A stretch of 64,000 nt of DNA from the NCBI GenBank assembly GCA_015680685.1, contig MNCI01009439.1, positions 253,272 to 317,271 on the forward strand. The letters run 5' to 3'. The stretch's first letter is position 1. Every line of letters begins with the position of its first letter. Below the pieces are notes generated by a model. That model was not told where the DNA came from. It saw only the letters and a program-made list of their open reading frames with translations, and made no database searches. The position numbers and the translations under genes were made by a program. Below, piece by piece: positions 25,600 through 37,316 of the stretch. Source of the DNA: Gnetum montanum (taxonomy: Eukaryota > Streptophyta > Gnetopsida > Gnetales > Gnetaceae).

Positions 25600-27942
25600 A
25601 AGTCGGTTGTGAATGTACAACCCTTGTAGCATTTCATTGTTATAGCTATGGAGGAATTTCTCCCTGCATGGATAGAGAAAGAGGTAATTGGGTTGAGGGC
25701 AGAGGGATGTGTATAGATGGATGCAAAGGATGATATGGATATGGATTCTCTCCTTGAGTGGATGGTGAATGTGTTAGGTGGTACTTTAGAGGGTAATAGT
25801 GATGCTAACATGAGGCATGACTTGTAGAACTTCTTGGAGAAATAGGTTACTGAACATAGTACCCATATGGATCTGGTTGCCTATAAGGGTATTACTGCCT
25901 TGGTAGTGGCATTTCCCATGATTGTGGTTGGTGGCATTGTTGGTATTGCTCATATGGTTGTGGTGGAGCTCCACTTGGGTAATAAGCTTGTTTTTGCTAG
26001 TGGAACTGACTTAGATTACCTTGAGGATAAGACAATCGTCTGGGTGCTTGCCTACATGCTAGTTAAGGATTCAATGTGTACACCCTAGACTTTTGTAAGT
26101 GCAACACCATAGGGAAACACCCTTTTGGATGTTCGTATTGATAGATGTCACAACCAGGATCATCATTAGAGTCTATTTCCACAACTTCCTCTATAGTAGC
26201 AACTTTGCCCTTACCTCTCTAGTAGGCACATTCAACTTCTTTTCATCTCTTGCGTTCACGATCACTATTCTGTTCTTTAGATACTTTAGCAATCTTCATA
26301 GTAGTNTGATCACTATTCTGTTCTTTAGATACTTTAGCAATCTTCATAGTAGTTTAGAAATTCTCATCCAAAGAGTCCCATAATTTATCAACCTTTACCG
26401 AAACGTCATAAATAGATTTTTGAATAGGCAAGGTTTTCCTATTCACCACTTCATCAAGTGGTGACTCATCATAGAATCAAACCTCCCTTTTCCTGATGGA
26501 TCCCTATTATACTCTTCTACACTTTCCCTTTTTCGCAACTCACCTTATTCTTTTTCTACTTGCTTGATAAGCCTTTAGATCTGATGAGCTCTTAATTCAG
26601 ATAGTCTCCCTTGGGCATAAACCCTAAGAGTTCTTCTAGTTTCTACTCTAAGCCCATCTATGGTTTGGCGGAGCTACTTCCTTTGAGAATAACCATGACC
26701 AGGGCATTAGTGTAACAGTGAATAATATTTTCCCATGGCAACATCCAAGGGTTCATGTGTTCCTTATTTCCAACCTTGGATTTTCCTTCTCAGGTTGGAC
26801 ACTCTAGAGTATGTTTGGTATTTATCATTAAATAGTTCTAACATGGTACTCCACCGGCGAATGGATTCTAGCTCCAAGGATCGGTACCAACTTTCAACTT
26901 CCTTGATGAGTGTCCTGGGGAAAAGCTCGAGTGTCTACCAATCATTTTCAATGTTCGGTAAGGCATAGGCATCGTTGAAAGCTTGTAGATGTGTCTACAA
27001 ATCAGAGTTATATCCCCCTTCAAATCTTGGAATATTATTCATGTCTAAGCACTTGATCCTACTATCTTTCACATGCCCGGTTGAAATCTTTACTGCCTCT
27101 GCAATGTTGAGCATGCTTTGAGTTGCCAATAGAGGTTCATCATCATCATTGCATTGATGACACCAATGATGGTTCCTGCCACCTCTACATTCTTGATGGC
27201 CTTGATGATCATTGTTTTCTTGTTGATCACCTTCATAACGATTATTTTGATGGTGGCTTTTATGAGAACCAGCAGATGAAGAGGAATGTTCAAAATTAGA
27301 TAAAGAGGATGGAGAGGAAGATGGACCACCACTACCACCGTGGTGTCTACCACCATCTCTTTGCTCATTATGACCACCATCCTTAGATCCCTTTCCATTG
27401 TGACATTTACCCGAGTCCCTACCTTGACTATCACTTTTTCCTAAACTTGGTTTATGAATAGTGGATCGCAGGTTCAAGGTCACACCCTCATTACCAACAA
27501 TAGGGGATGGAGAATCTTCATGTTGAGGACCTTCAAAGGAAGGATCCTCATCGTCATCTTAATCTCATAGGAACAAGGGATTAGTGAAATGTTTTCCCTT
27601 CATAGCCTCATGGTGCTTCTCTTGGTGTTGATCTCTCCTACATTGTGGTTCAGTGGGATGGTAGTCTCGAGTGTCATAACCATTCACAACATATTCCTTG
27701 TGAAGATCTAGAATGCCCAACTTCTTAAGAGTTTGAAATAGCATCATGGGCATAGATCAATTAGGGGGAAAGATAATGTTGCCCTCCATGTCACGCCATC
27801 GCAGTTGCTCATCTTGATATAGGATGAATGTGAAGTTTAGTACATACTCATCTGGATGAGTATATACTACTTTGCACTCCTGTGGGACCAGTAGTTTGAC
27901 ATCTTCATGCTTTTGAGGAGAAGAAGAAATTTTGCAAAACAA
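25600..27942 (-). pseudogene. Element A Gag
   Basis: Gag is the particle-forming protein. The N-terminal part (27757-27942) has YVLNFTFILYQDEQLRWRD, matched in Element C. A Gly/Ser/His-rich linker (about 27150-27480) is followed by LLATQSMLNIAEAVKIS and NNIPRFEGGYNSDL (about 26995-27130). The capsid part LQAFNDAYALPNIENDW and SWYRSLELESIRRWSTML (about 26990-26800) is the Retrotrans_gag signature. A Pro/Gln/Tyr-rich tail (about 26090-25570) leads into the protease. Many stops and shifts are present, plus a 46-bp duplication around the N at 26306. Confidence 0.8.
26260..26353. repeat. 46-bp direct duplication flanking a single N
   Basis: Bases 26260-26305 and 26308-26353 are identical around the N at 26306. 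The repeat is exactly as long (46 bp) as the one at 22093, which suggests a fixed assembly overlap rather than biology. Confidence 0.85.
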
Positions 27943-28065
27943 ATAAAGTTATTAATGTGCTTTTGTAAGTGAATATTGTTTCGAGAGTGATGTTGACCTT
28001 GGGTTTGTCCAAGGATATTAATAATGTTCACTAATCCTAGATAGCGCACATTTCAACAAACAAAG

Positions 28066-28084
28066 TCCCCAGCAACAATGCCAA
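28066..28084 (-). promoter_or_regulatory. Element A primer binding site (Asp-tRNA type, degraded)
   Basis: The minus strand reads TTGGCATTGTTGCTGGGGA directly after the LTR end CTCATCA. The Athila-type consensus is TTGGCGCCGTTGCCGGGGA; the changes are C-to-T or G-to-A, most at CpG sites. Confidence 0.8.
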
Positions 28085-29003
28085 TGATGAGCGATGAGGT
28101 ACCCCTACACCCAAGCATACAAATCACAAAGCATTCATGCGCAACCCGGTTGAATTCTGTGAACTTTATAGTTTGCAGTGCACTACTCTTCTAGGTAGTG
28201 AACCTTACCCTAAGGTCATTTGTTGTCTTCCTAATTACACTTGCGAAGTACAAATGTATGGTTAAGTGAAATCAAGACATCTAATTTTAATCATTTTATA
28301 TTTTATGTTCTTTGGTGTTTTGAAGAGAGAGATAAAGTAATTTAATGAATAATCTAAATTAACTAACTGATCTCTAATTGGTCCTAACATAAGCATTTGG
28401 TCCCACTTTTCGTACACATCCTGAACCCATGTATCCAGTGTTGGGTTACCAAGCACTATGCTACTGGGCGTACCAAGCAATAACTTTGTTGGGATTATCA
28501 AGTGAATACATGTTACATTCGAAGTGGTCATACTTATGTAATTAATCTATCGAGCTTATCTTGCTTAATTACCTCACTAGCTTAATTATTGGAAAACATT
28601 GAATAAATAATTGAAATATTAAATGCATGAATAAATATCTAAACTATCCAAAATGTTGCAAGGTTTATCAAAAGGCTCATCTTTATTGCCACACACACTA
28701 TCGTACTCAGGTACAACAATGCTTGAATAAAGATCTATACACTCAATGACTCCTATTGCGGGCACTCGAAAGAAATATTCTAACTTTCAAATGTAAAAAT
28801 TGCAAGAGTTCGGCTACTATTCTCAATCTCATGCCATAAATGCAGCTAGTGAGCACGTATTTGTAGGCCAGGACAAACCCTTGCATCGATGGGGCTACAT
28901 CGACCCAATAGATTGTGTTGACGGGGCCTAGTCAACGGGGCCCAATCAACTCAGCAAACTACGTAAACAAGGCCCAGTTGACGTAACAAACCGTATTTCA
29001 TCA
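28085..29003 (-). repeat. Element A 5' LTR (right on the plus strand)
   Basis: About 919 bp, pair of 15755-16664, with plus-strand ends TGATGAGCGATGAGG and ATTTCATCA. The TATA site is mutated here (plus strand GTATTTGTAGG near 28857). The U3 motif cluster (CATCGATGGGGC, TTGACGGGGCC, TCAACGGGGCC) spans about 28884-28985. Confidence 0.92.
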
Positions 29004-30451
29004 AGGGTGTTGGTACTAGTATTCCAACCAATACCTTTGGGGTGCAAATTGTGTAAGCAAACTATGGATTCAAACTAATACCTCAAAGTGCAAAGCATGT
29101 GACTTAACCAGTTAAGTGCATTTCACATGTTATGGAATCACATTTAAAATCTTAGAGTCAATGAAGAAGTACAAAAAATGACTTTGCCACTTAATTTTCC
29201 TTCATTGCATTTATACTTCTTAGTCCCAACTAATGAATAGTTGTTGTCTTGGTTAGGTTACCCAAAGACAAAAATGCATCCATGTTTACATTGTCACACT
29301 AAAGTGAAATGCAAAGACAAGAAGAAAAGATTTTGAAAAGTTTACTCCATATTTGGTAGAGATGCTTATCTCTTGAATACTAGTTGAAGACAAGGATACT
29401 TTAATTATTGGAGACTAGTTTGACAGAGTGCCTTGGGATATGGGTATAGATACATGTTTATTGGTAGTTTGGCACATTCAAGAAAAGCTCATAGTTATTT
29501 GTCCTATAAATCCTCTAATGGTATAACATATTCTACAAAACCCTCTTCCATCTCATCATAATAGTTTCTTTCTTAGTGCCAAAAAGTGATAATGTGCTAA
29601 CCTTCTTGACCTTGAGAGTGCAACTTCCTCTTCACAAGTTTTCTATTTGCTCATAGGCGGGTTAAGCTACTAGGAAACAAGGATTTAATCTATGTTTTAT
29701 ATGCTCACAACTTTTGTACCTACATGAATACTTGGGCATAAATCAATACCTAGGTTGGCTTCGACTGTAACGCTCCAATTAGAGGGGAAGAAAGGAATAA
29801 TCGAGAAACACTAGCTATTCAAATGTGTTATATGAAGAGCATACTTTGCATTGAAAGGGTCTAAGCTCTTGCTTTGGTACTGTGGGGAAGTCTCAATGTG
29901 AAAAGTACCCAATGTAAAGGCACATAAGCCTTATAGTGAGGGCAACTTCTTATTCACCCACTTATTAATATCGGGACACAATGGCTCATAAGCCCACATG
30001 TTATCAAAGTAAAATTGCATTAAGAAAAATACATAAAATGGCAATCTAAGCGTCCTTTAAAGGATGGTAAAGTAGAAAGTCGTCACAACGTGTTATTACT
30101 CATGGGCCTACATGTGAATGACACCGTAGGGGCATTTCATAAGGTTTACCCATGTATTAATACAGGCATTCAAGGTTTCTACTACTAGGCCCACGTGTTA
30201 AACTTCTGTCACTTCCACGAAGACATTCACAAGTGGCTACGCAGTATTCATAACTGGCCCGACCTGACAGTTCTGGTCATCCACGGCAACATTGTTGCAG
30301 CATAGTGAAGACTTTGAAAAGTTTACTGCATATTTGGTTGTTCTCGTCTCGTCATCCACGGCTCTTATCGGGAAGACGTTTCTTCGATAAGAACCTCAAC
30401 CTAAAACTTGTCATGATAATTTTCTTACCTGATTTCCATCCACATTCAGCC
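29004..30451. other. Intergenic DNA between Element A and the RLP pseudogene, with a 26-bp direct repeat
   Basis: No coding frame is recognised. A 26-bp direct repeat (29332-29357 and 30313-30338, one mismatch) brackets about 955 bp, as if something had inserted with a long target duplication, but no tail or terminal repeat is seen. A TGTAACGCTCC stretch at 29768 resembles an LTR edge but has no partner here. Confidence 0.5.
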
Positions 30452-33228
30452 ATGGTTTGGGCTTTACACTTGCTTATCCTTTGCTCTGTGTTTGCATAGT
30501 TTACTGCAGCGACGAGTCATGGAGGCAGTGGCGAGTGCCTAGAAAGTGAGAGACTGAATCTTCTACAATTCAAACAAGCCCTGGAATCCATGGATGATAC
30601 ATATCAAACAGTGCCATTATGGAATGATGAGTCCAACCCAAATTGCTGCAAATGGAAAGGAGTTCTATGCAATAACGTCACCAATCATGTTGTTGCTCTC
30701 TCCCTCAGCGATTCTGGTCTTCTCGGAAACAGCAGTGTTCCACCTTGGCAGGTTTTATCAGCAATTTCCAAGCTTCGCATGCTCCACTCACTCGATCTCA
30801 GTGGCAACGATCAACTCAATATCTCAATTCCTGCAGAGATCGGCGCCCTTCACGATCTGTTACTTTTCAATTTGTCCAGAATTTCGCTGTACTCCGGTGT
30901 TATTCCGCTGCAATTAGTGAATCTTTCCAGTTCGAAAGCATTGGATCTTTCTGCTAGTGCTGGCTACATCATGTTCCCCAGTAAGGCTCTGGCATCTTAT
31001 CGAGTCTGGAAGACCTAAGATTGAATTACTTATCTCTGGGTATAAGCATCGATTGGGCGAACTCCCTATGCAAACTGCACAGGCTTAAATTTCTCAGCAT
31101 GCTTTCGTCTCGTGTCCAAGTACCACTGCCTGATTGCTTCAAAAATCTTACATCTCTCGCTCATCTCAATTTGGATTTCAATGACTTCTTTGGTACTCCA
31201 ATTTTCAATATCATTTCAAATCTCAGCTCTCTCGTTTACCTCTCAGCTGCAGATGCCAACGTATCTGATTTCATTCCCACTGATCCCGGCCCTGTATTTC
31301 CTCTTTACATGTCCTACGTGGATCTCAAAAACAATCATCTTCGAGGTAGGTTTCCAAGGTCATCACTATGCTTTCTGACTTCTTTGGAATATATGGATCC
31401 GTCCAAAAATGCATTGCAAGGTATCATTCCCTCTTGTATAGGAAATCTCACCAAACTCAATACCATGATTTTCCACAATAATCAATTTGAGGGATCATTT
31501 CTAGCTCTATTTCCGTGCTTAAAAGTTTAATACATGTGGATTTGTCTTCAAATCTTTTAAATGGAACATTTTCCCTTTCACTTAAAAATTAAGGCCTAAG
31601 AGGATTAAGTCTTTCCGGTAATTTACTGACAGTCAATCCCAGCAAAAGTTGGTCATCTTTGATGCGATTAGAATACCTGTATTTGAACTCTTGCAACATG
31701 GAGGGGTTTTGCTTCTTTTGTCATTCATCATCTTTCTTTAATTGCTCTTGCAGTATCAGACAACCATCTCGTTGGTGATGTCCCATCTTGGATATGGAAA
31801 TTCGAGAATCTAGAAGAATTAGATTTATCTTTTAACAACTTTACCGGGCCCATCCCTTCAGATATTAGAAGTCCAAAAAGATTGAAGTTTCTGGATCTAA
31901 CCAAAAACAAGTTTCATGGTTTGCTTCCTATTTACTTTCCTTTTTCAATATCTGAAATCATTTTGTTTCATAATCTATTCAATGGGTCTCTTTCATTCTT
32001 GGGACGTCTTTCTAATAAGACGTCTGTTCGGGGTTTTCTAAACATAAATGTGGCAGGCAATAATATTCGTGGATTTGTCCCATGGGCTGATATAGAAATG
32101 CTGAATCCAAAAATCTTGGATTTAAGATGCAATAATTTGCAGGGAGAGCTAACTCCTTTGGAGAAATTAAATTCTTGGGGAACAAGATTACTTCTCAGTG
32201 TCCTGATCCTTAACAGTAACCATTTCAGAGGTGCAATTCCGAATCTTCAAAATTTTTCAAATTTACAGATACTGGATCTGGGAAAGAACAACCTACATGG
32301 ACCTGTTCCAAAGTGGGTGGGAAAACTAAGGGACCTAAGGGTATTAATTTTGAGCTCAAACAATTTGGAAGGGCAAGTACCTCACGAGTTGTTTATGCTG
32401 GAGAAACTTCAAATACTAGACATTTCATCTATTAAATTAGCAGGCTCTCTGCCTACCAGCTTTGGCAAGTTAAAAGCAATGGCTTTTCAAGGCTTTCACA
32501 CTGATCAGCTTGAAGAATTTCATTTTGGTTCTGCTTACTTTGGTGTTCTAGATTATTATTATGATTTGAATGTGACATCAGAGGTGGAAATGAACAACAA
32601 AGGAATCATTTATGCATACAATCAAAATGGTATAGCTCTCATGAAAGGCATAGATAATTCAAACAATCAGCTCACTGGTGGTATTCAGGATGAAATAGGA
32701 TTGCTCAAAGGATTGATAATATTGAATATGTCATATAACCACTTCAGCGGGAAGATTCCAAAGTCTTTGGCTCTTATATCGCAGTTGGAATCTCTGGATC
32801 TTTCAAACAATTATGTTAGTGGAGAAATTCCTCTGGAGTTGGCAAGTCTGTCCATGCTGGGTGATCTGAATCTTTCTCACAAAAACCTTACTGGAAAAAT
32901 CCCAAATCAAGGCCAGCTCACAACATTTTCAGCTTCTTCTTTCACTGGTAACCCAGGTTTGTGTGGATTTCAGATTGGTAAAGCGTGCCCTCAGCAAAAC
33001 AAGTCTACCAGTGTTAATATGAAAACAATTCATTCTCGACATGATCTGCATTTCCTATTGTTCTGGCTAGCATGTGGATTTAGTTTTGGGTTTGGATTTG
33101 CAGCTGTGATCATTGTCATGTCATTTACTACATTTGGAAAAAAGTGTTTTGCAATATTTGATAGCATTATCTACTCCATGCACTTCTACATTCTTGTCAT
33201 GTTAGCCAGGATCCAGGCTAAGCTCTAA
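30452..33228 (+). pseudogene. LRR receptor-like protein (RLP, Cf-type) pseudogene
   Basis: It would encode a cell-surface immune or developmental receptor without a kinase. ATG at 30452 starts the signal peptide MVWALHLLILCSVFA, stopped by TAG at 30497. The same frame continues with the LRR N-cap (ECLESERLNLLQFKQAL, then CCKWKGVLCNN and HVVALSL). Many LRRs follow, the C-cap NPGLCGFQIGKAC, a membrane segment (FLLFWLACGFSFGFGFAAVI) and a short tail ending at 33228. The span of about 925 codons fits intact RLPs. Lesions: the TAG, a frameshift near 30980-31000, a shift near 31497, TAA at 31590 and a shift at about 31705-31745. The last 448 codons (31882-33228) are open. No intron is needed. Confidence 0.88.
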
Positions 33229-34131
33229 TTCAGTATGTTCCGTCTCTTTTTTTTCTGAATGTCATATATGTATTGGGCAACAGTTGCTGCAAATATATGT
33301 AAGCAGATTTACAAAATGTTGCCTATATTTCTTAATAAGAATTCCCGTTTTTGCTCTGAAAATCAGATATTTTTGTGCCAACAGTATGTAATAAGCAGGT
33401 AACGACAATACTATGAAATGCTTTTAAATATCATTTTTGATATGTTATTCAAGACCTTTCATCAGAACGCATTCTGCTTTCATCCACCTCCATTTCCATG
33501 TTTACAAGCTCAACAAATGTAAATCTGCCTTCAAATCTTTTGAACCAAGCCTTTCTCCTGTTTTTTTATGCACCAAAAAACTGTCTCAAAATTTACTTAA
33601 AGCACGTTCTAGCAAATGTTGGTTGTCCTCAATGCAATTAGGAGTCATGCTTATGCATTATGAAGGTGTTAACTTAGGGGTAGAATTTTGACATGGAAAT
33701 CCCAAGTCACTACTACCGCGAGGGTTCTTTAAATGTTCTTTAATTATTCGATAACATTCTTAGTTGGAACTTCTTCCATGTTTTATATATGAAAATTTCA
33801 TCATCTAGACTTGTTAGAGTTGCCATCTAAGGAGTTTATGTGAGTAAATTGAAGAAAACTACTATTGACATAAGCTCAAATATTGTTATCTCATTAGTTA
33901 CAAGTCCTATCTTTTTGTAATTGTGTTACATCAGTTATGTTGTGATATATTACAGTGTTGAATATTTAATTGTAAATATCTACAATGTTGTCAATGTAAA
34001 CTATTGTTCATCTCTAGTCATTTTATTGTTATTAATGTCTAGTTTACATTTAGCTAACATTACTTGTAGATATCCATTTGATAAAGCATTAAGTGGCAAT
34101 TTACATGACAATTGTAAGCCGTAGATCTAGG
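33229..34131. other. Downstream DNA of the RLP pseudogene
   Basis: AT-rich, with a possible polyadenylation signal (AATAAG near 33332). Frames at 33437-33691 and 33921-34124 have no recognisable domain. Nothing else can be supported. Confidence 0.45.
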
Positions 34132-34330
34132 TTGGGGGGGGGGTGTTGTTGTGCTAACTACCCTATGTCAATGGGCACTAATGCATCCACCTATAGGTGT
34201 AGTTCACCTAATTTTGTTGCGTGAACAATCAAGATTAGTTGACATTGCATTGATGAGCATTCATTGATGCCTAGGTGTCGATGAACCCTCTTTGTTTCTA
34301 CATGAAAACTATAAATACCTAGGATGAGTT
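34132..34330 (+). repeat. Possible polypurine tract and start of an LTR
   Basis: A run of ten G at 34134-34143 (TTGGGGGGGGGG) is followed at once by TGTTGTTGTGCTAAC. A TATAAATA box lies 165 bases on, at 34310-34317, after repeated CATTGATG motifs. This is the order polypurine tract, LTR start, U3, TATA of a plus-strand element. I could not fix the LTR end or find a partner LTR or an upstream pol, so the call is tentative. Confidence 0.35.
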
Positions 34331-36837
34331 TTTTCATACAATGAATTTGTACTTAGACATTTTTTCGAGCTTTTAGCATCTAATTATGTATAAAGATCTT
34401 CCTCCTTTAGGTAAGTTGATTTCCTTTCTTATTTTGTGTGTTTTGAGTCATCACTTTCATAAGTGGAGCTAGACTCTATCAAAGTGCTACCATGCTTTCA
34501 TAGCCTAGAATCATTTGGTCAATGTGGAGTTCAATGTTTGTGTGTTGAATAAAGCTTATGGTTTTCTCTCATTCTACCATTGATGCCTTAAACATTAAAA
34601 TACCAAAACTAATGATAAAACATTATAATCATATAAATATATATTTATTTAATCCTTGTCTTCATGCATGGTGTTGGACAATGAAGGTTGTAACCAAGAG
34701 CTACTTTTATTGCATTTCACATGTGGTGTTGCATATGTCCCCACGAGGTATCACAAAAAGAGCATTGCGCTCGTCCCAAGAGAGATTGCAATGTGTGTGT
34801 GTGTGTGTTTATTATTGTTTTGCTTCTTATAATTCCAAACTCCATAAAAATCATAAAACATAAAATCATAAATATTTCTCTCTATCTCTCTCATCATGGT
34901 AATATAGGTTTTATTAGTAGCATATGTATTATAATATCTTTTATATTTCTTACATGCAACGACATACACTGGTATTCTTGACAATCCACTCAACATCATT
35001 TTTGAAGCTAATGATAGGATCGTGGTTGAATGATATATCCCCTTGATCCAAAACTGGAAGGACCCCTATCACTATCCCACACTATAAATATGTGTTAGCG
35101 ACTGTTTGGGACGCGACCGCCAACGAGTGTCCTCGAACAGAATTTAGGTGCTTGCTGGTCTCTGGCAACACCAAGGCCCCGATACCTCCAAATAGACTTA
35201 GTAGTTAATGTGAGTATGTGTGTGTGTGCTGCTGTGGTGTGCGGTTGTGAAAAATGAAACGATTGTGTTGTGTGTAAACTACAAATGACTTATCTTAAAG
35301 AGATTCAGCCAACTTTGCCAAGTACTGTGAGTTGTTGAGAGTTCCTATTTCGTTCAATTGCCTAGTCTATGCGGTCCTTATAATACCTACTTGTAACAAA
35401 TAAAATTTTGTAAAAACATTTGAGCACAACTCTACGAATCTACTTCTAATTTTCCCCAGAGAAAGAGATAGTTCCACAAGAAAACTAGAAATAGAGCAAG
35501 ATTCAATGGAAATAGATAGAAAAGAAAGTAGATTTGCATGGACCTCAAATATTTAAATAAGGTAAAATGAGATGAGTAAACACTTCGCAATAAAGCTATC
35601 CCAAATTTAATAACTATGAATTGTTCAAACTTTCAAGGCTCAAATAAGCAATTTCTTCAAGACAATCCTACTATGCTACCAAAAAATTGCTGTGTAAAGT
35701 ACCATGTACGAGACTCCATTTTGGCTAGATAATGGATGTCAACAATTGCATTCAATAGAACCTTCAAAAGACTAGACAATTTCTGATTGAAATACCACGG
35801 AGATTCACTTTAAAGATAAAAAGAAGCTATTCTGGTCCCATCAAAGTACCAAAGATTTTCTGAACCCTCTTAACTATCGAATCGTTCAACGGCATGACTA
35901 CAAGTAGAGGCTCTCTTACAATGATCTCAATAGCAGTTCTTATACGTTGCACAATAACCAAATTTACTACTAAAATGCTCTTAAGGCTTTTAAACACAAG
36001 CGCTTCTATGGCAAAATTTTAACAGAAATTTCTATCGGGCAACAAGAACAATAAGAGCAATCTAAAAATCCCAAAATTATTTGCCAAGGATGATACTATC
36101 TAAACCACTAGCTAAACAATTTAAACAAAAAAAATAAAAAAAATAAAACATAACTCACAGGACTATGACAAAGAGGCTGAAATCTTTTCTTTAGCAAATC
36201 ATCTTACAAGCAATCTTTCACACTTTCTTTTTACAAATGCTCTTTTCCCAAAGACTCAAAGTGTGTCTCCAAGTGAGAGCCCAAATACTAGCTAGTAGCC
36301 TTCCCAAAGTGTGATGTATCAAGTGTCTTCTCAAAAGTATGATATCTTGGCCTCCCCTATGAGACCCCAATGTTTTCTCTTTTATAGGGTTCAAAGGTGG
36401 TTACATACTTAAAATATCTTAGCTAACTTCTCTCCCAAGTAAAGAAGTTACAACTTACCCATGTAGTTAGGAGATATTTTTCACCAATTTAATTGGGAAG
36501 TTATGTAGTTAGGAAGTTGTACATAAAGTTAGGAGGAATTTATGCTAACACTAATATTTGTAAATATCACAAATATAATATTACAAATATTTTAACATTA
36601 ATATTACAAATATTTTATGGGTAGTAACTTATATAATAATGTTTGAAAAATAATGTTTTGAAGCCTTGGCATAATTAAATTAAAAGGTAAGTCTATAACC
36701 AGGGCTTCACACTATTAGCGTATGTGACATTGTGACATTGCTAAATTAATCACCAGACCATTTAAAATTTTATTTTTGATGAACTACAACTCTGATTTAC
36801 TGGCATCAGCCCAAAATATCTCTTAACACCTGTCTTA
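34331..36837. other. Noncoding DNA with simple repeats and possible old LTR sequence
   Basis: It contains a (GT)n tract at 34791-34808 and another GT-rich stretch near 35215-35229. Around 36386-36393 the minus strand reads CTATAAAA, a TATA-like site, and the region 35093-36711 begins TGTTAGCG and ends GCTTCACA, so it might be a minus-strand LTR, but the flanks do not match as a target duplication. No gene is recognised. Confidence 0.35.
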
Positions 36838-37316
36838 GTGTGCCTTTGTGTCTTTGTTGCCGCGTTCAATGGACTGGTATGTGATATCGAATGCATCGGC
36901 GTCGGGCATGGTTGCTATTTTGGATTGCAGGTTCCAAGAGCAAATGACATTTGTGATTACCACCTGAAAAAATTTGAAATGTGTTCCTTGGGAAAGCCTA
37001 GGCCTATTTGGCGAGGTCGCAGCTGGAGAATCCCTGCAACAAAGTATTGTAAATCACGACGGTGGTTGGATTTGCGGTGGATTATTTTCTAGAAAACGTT
37101 CTGAGCCATGGAAGGCTTCTTTTTGAGACACCGGTCACAGGAAAGGGTAAGGTAAGTTGCAAAACGACCCTGCAACTGCCAGAATATCCTCTATGCAGTG
37201 TGCACCTTGTGGGCCTTACAGAGAATGTCCGTGATGGCGTTGAAGGTGTGCAGATCCGAAACAGAAACCCAAAACTGAAGATGTCGTTGCTTGAATTAAA
37301 AGAACTATCGCCGTGA
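36838..37316 (+). other. GC-richer patch with two overlapping frames, unrecognised
   Basis: The base composition is clearly higher in GC than its surroundings (up to about 37550). One frame (36838-37092) contains ICDYHLKKFEMCSLGKPRP; the next (37062-37316, shifted) contains LFETPVTGKGKVSCKTTLQL and VHLVGLTENVRDGVEGVQIR. The overlap suggests one coding sequence broken by a frameshift near 37070, such as a gene fragment or pseudogene. I do not recognise the family and propose no function. Confidence 0.25.

Larger units (their letters stand above)
15755..29003 (-). mobile_element. Element A: complete, decayed Athila-like Ty3/gypsy retrotransposon
   Basis: A full-length element of about 13.2 kb on the minus strand with two LTRs, a PBS, Gag, protease, RT, RNase H, integrase, a 2-kb spacer, a 3' ORF and a polypurine tract. 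The RT motifs (CINFRLLN, KDHF, VFMDDF), the Asp-tRNA-type PBS and the extra ORF after integrase point to the Athila/Tat branch. Flanking 5-mers AAGGT and AGGGT match at four of five bases. By eye the two LTRs differ at roughly 15% of positions over the first 175 bp, mostly transitions, so the insertion is old. Every ORF carries stops or frameshifts. Two N-marked joins (22139, 26306) lie inside. Confidence 0.9.

Noticed and set aside
26995-27483. A standalone Gly/His-rich secreted protein
   Set aside because: It continues into the Gag capsid motif NNIPRFEGGYNSDL and lies at the Gag position of Element A.
35093-36711. A 1.6-kb minus-strand LTR
   Set aside because: TG/CA ends and a TATA-like site exist, but no target duplication, PBS, PPT or partner copy was found.
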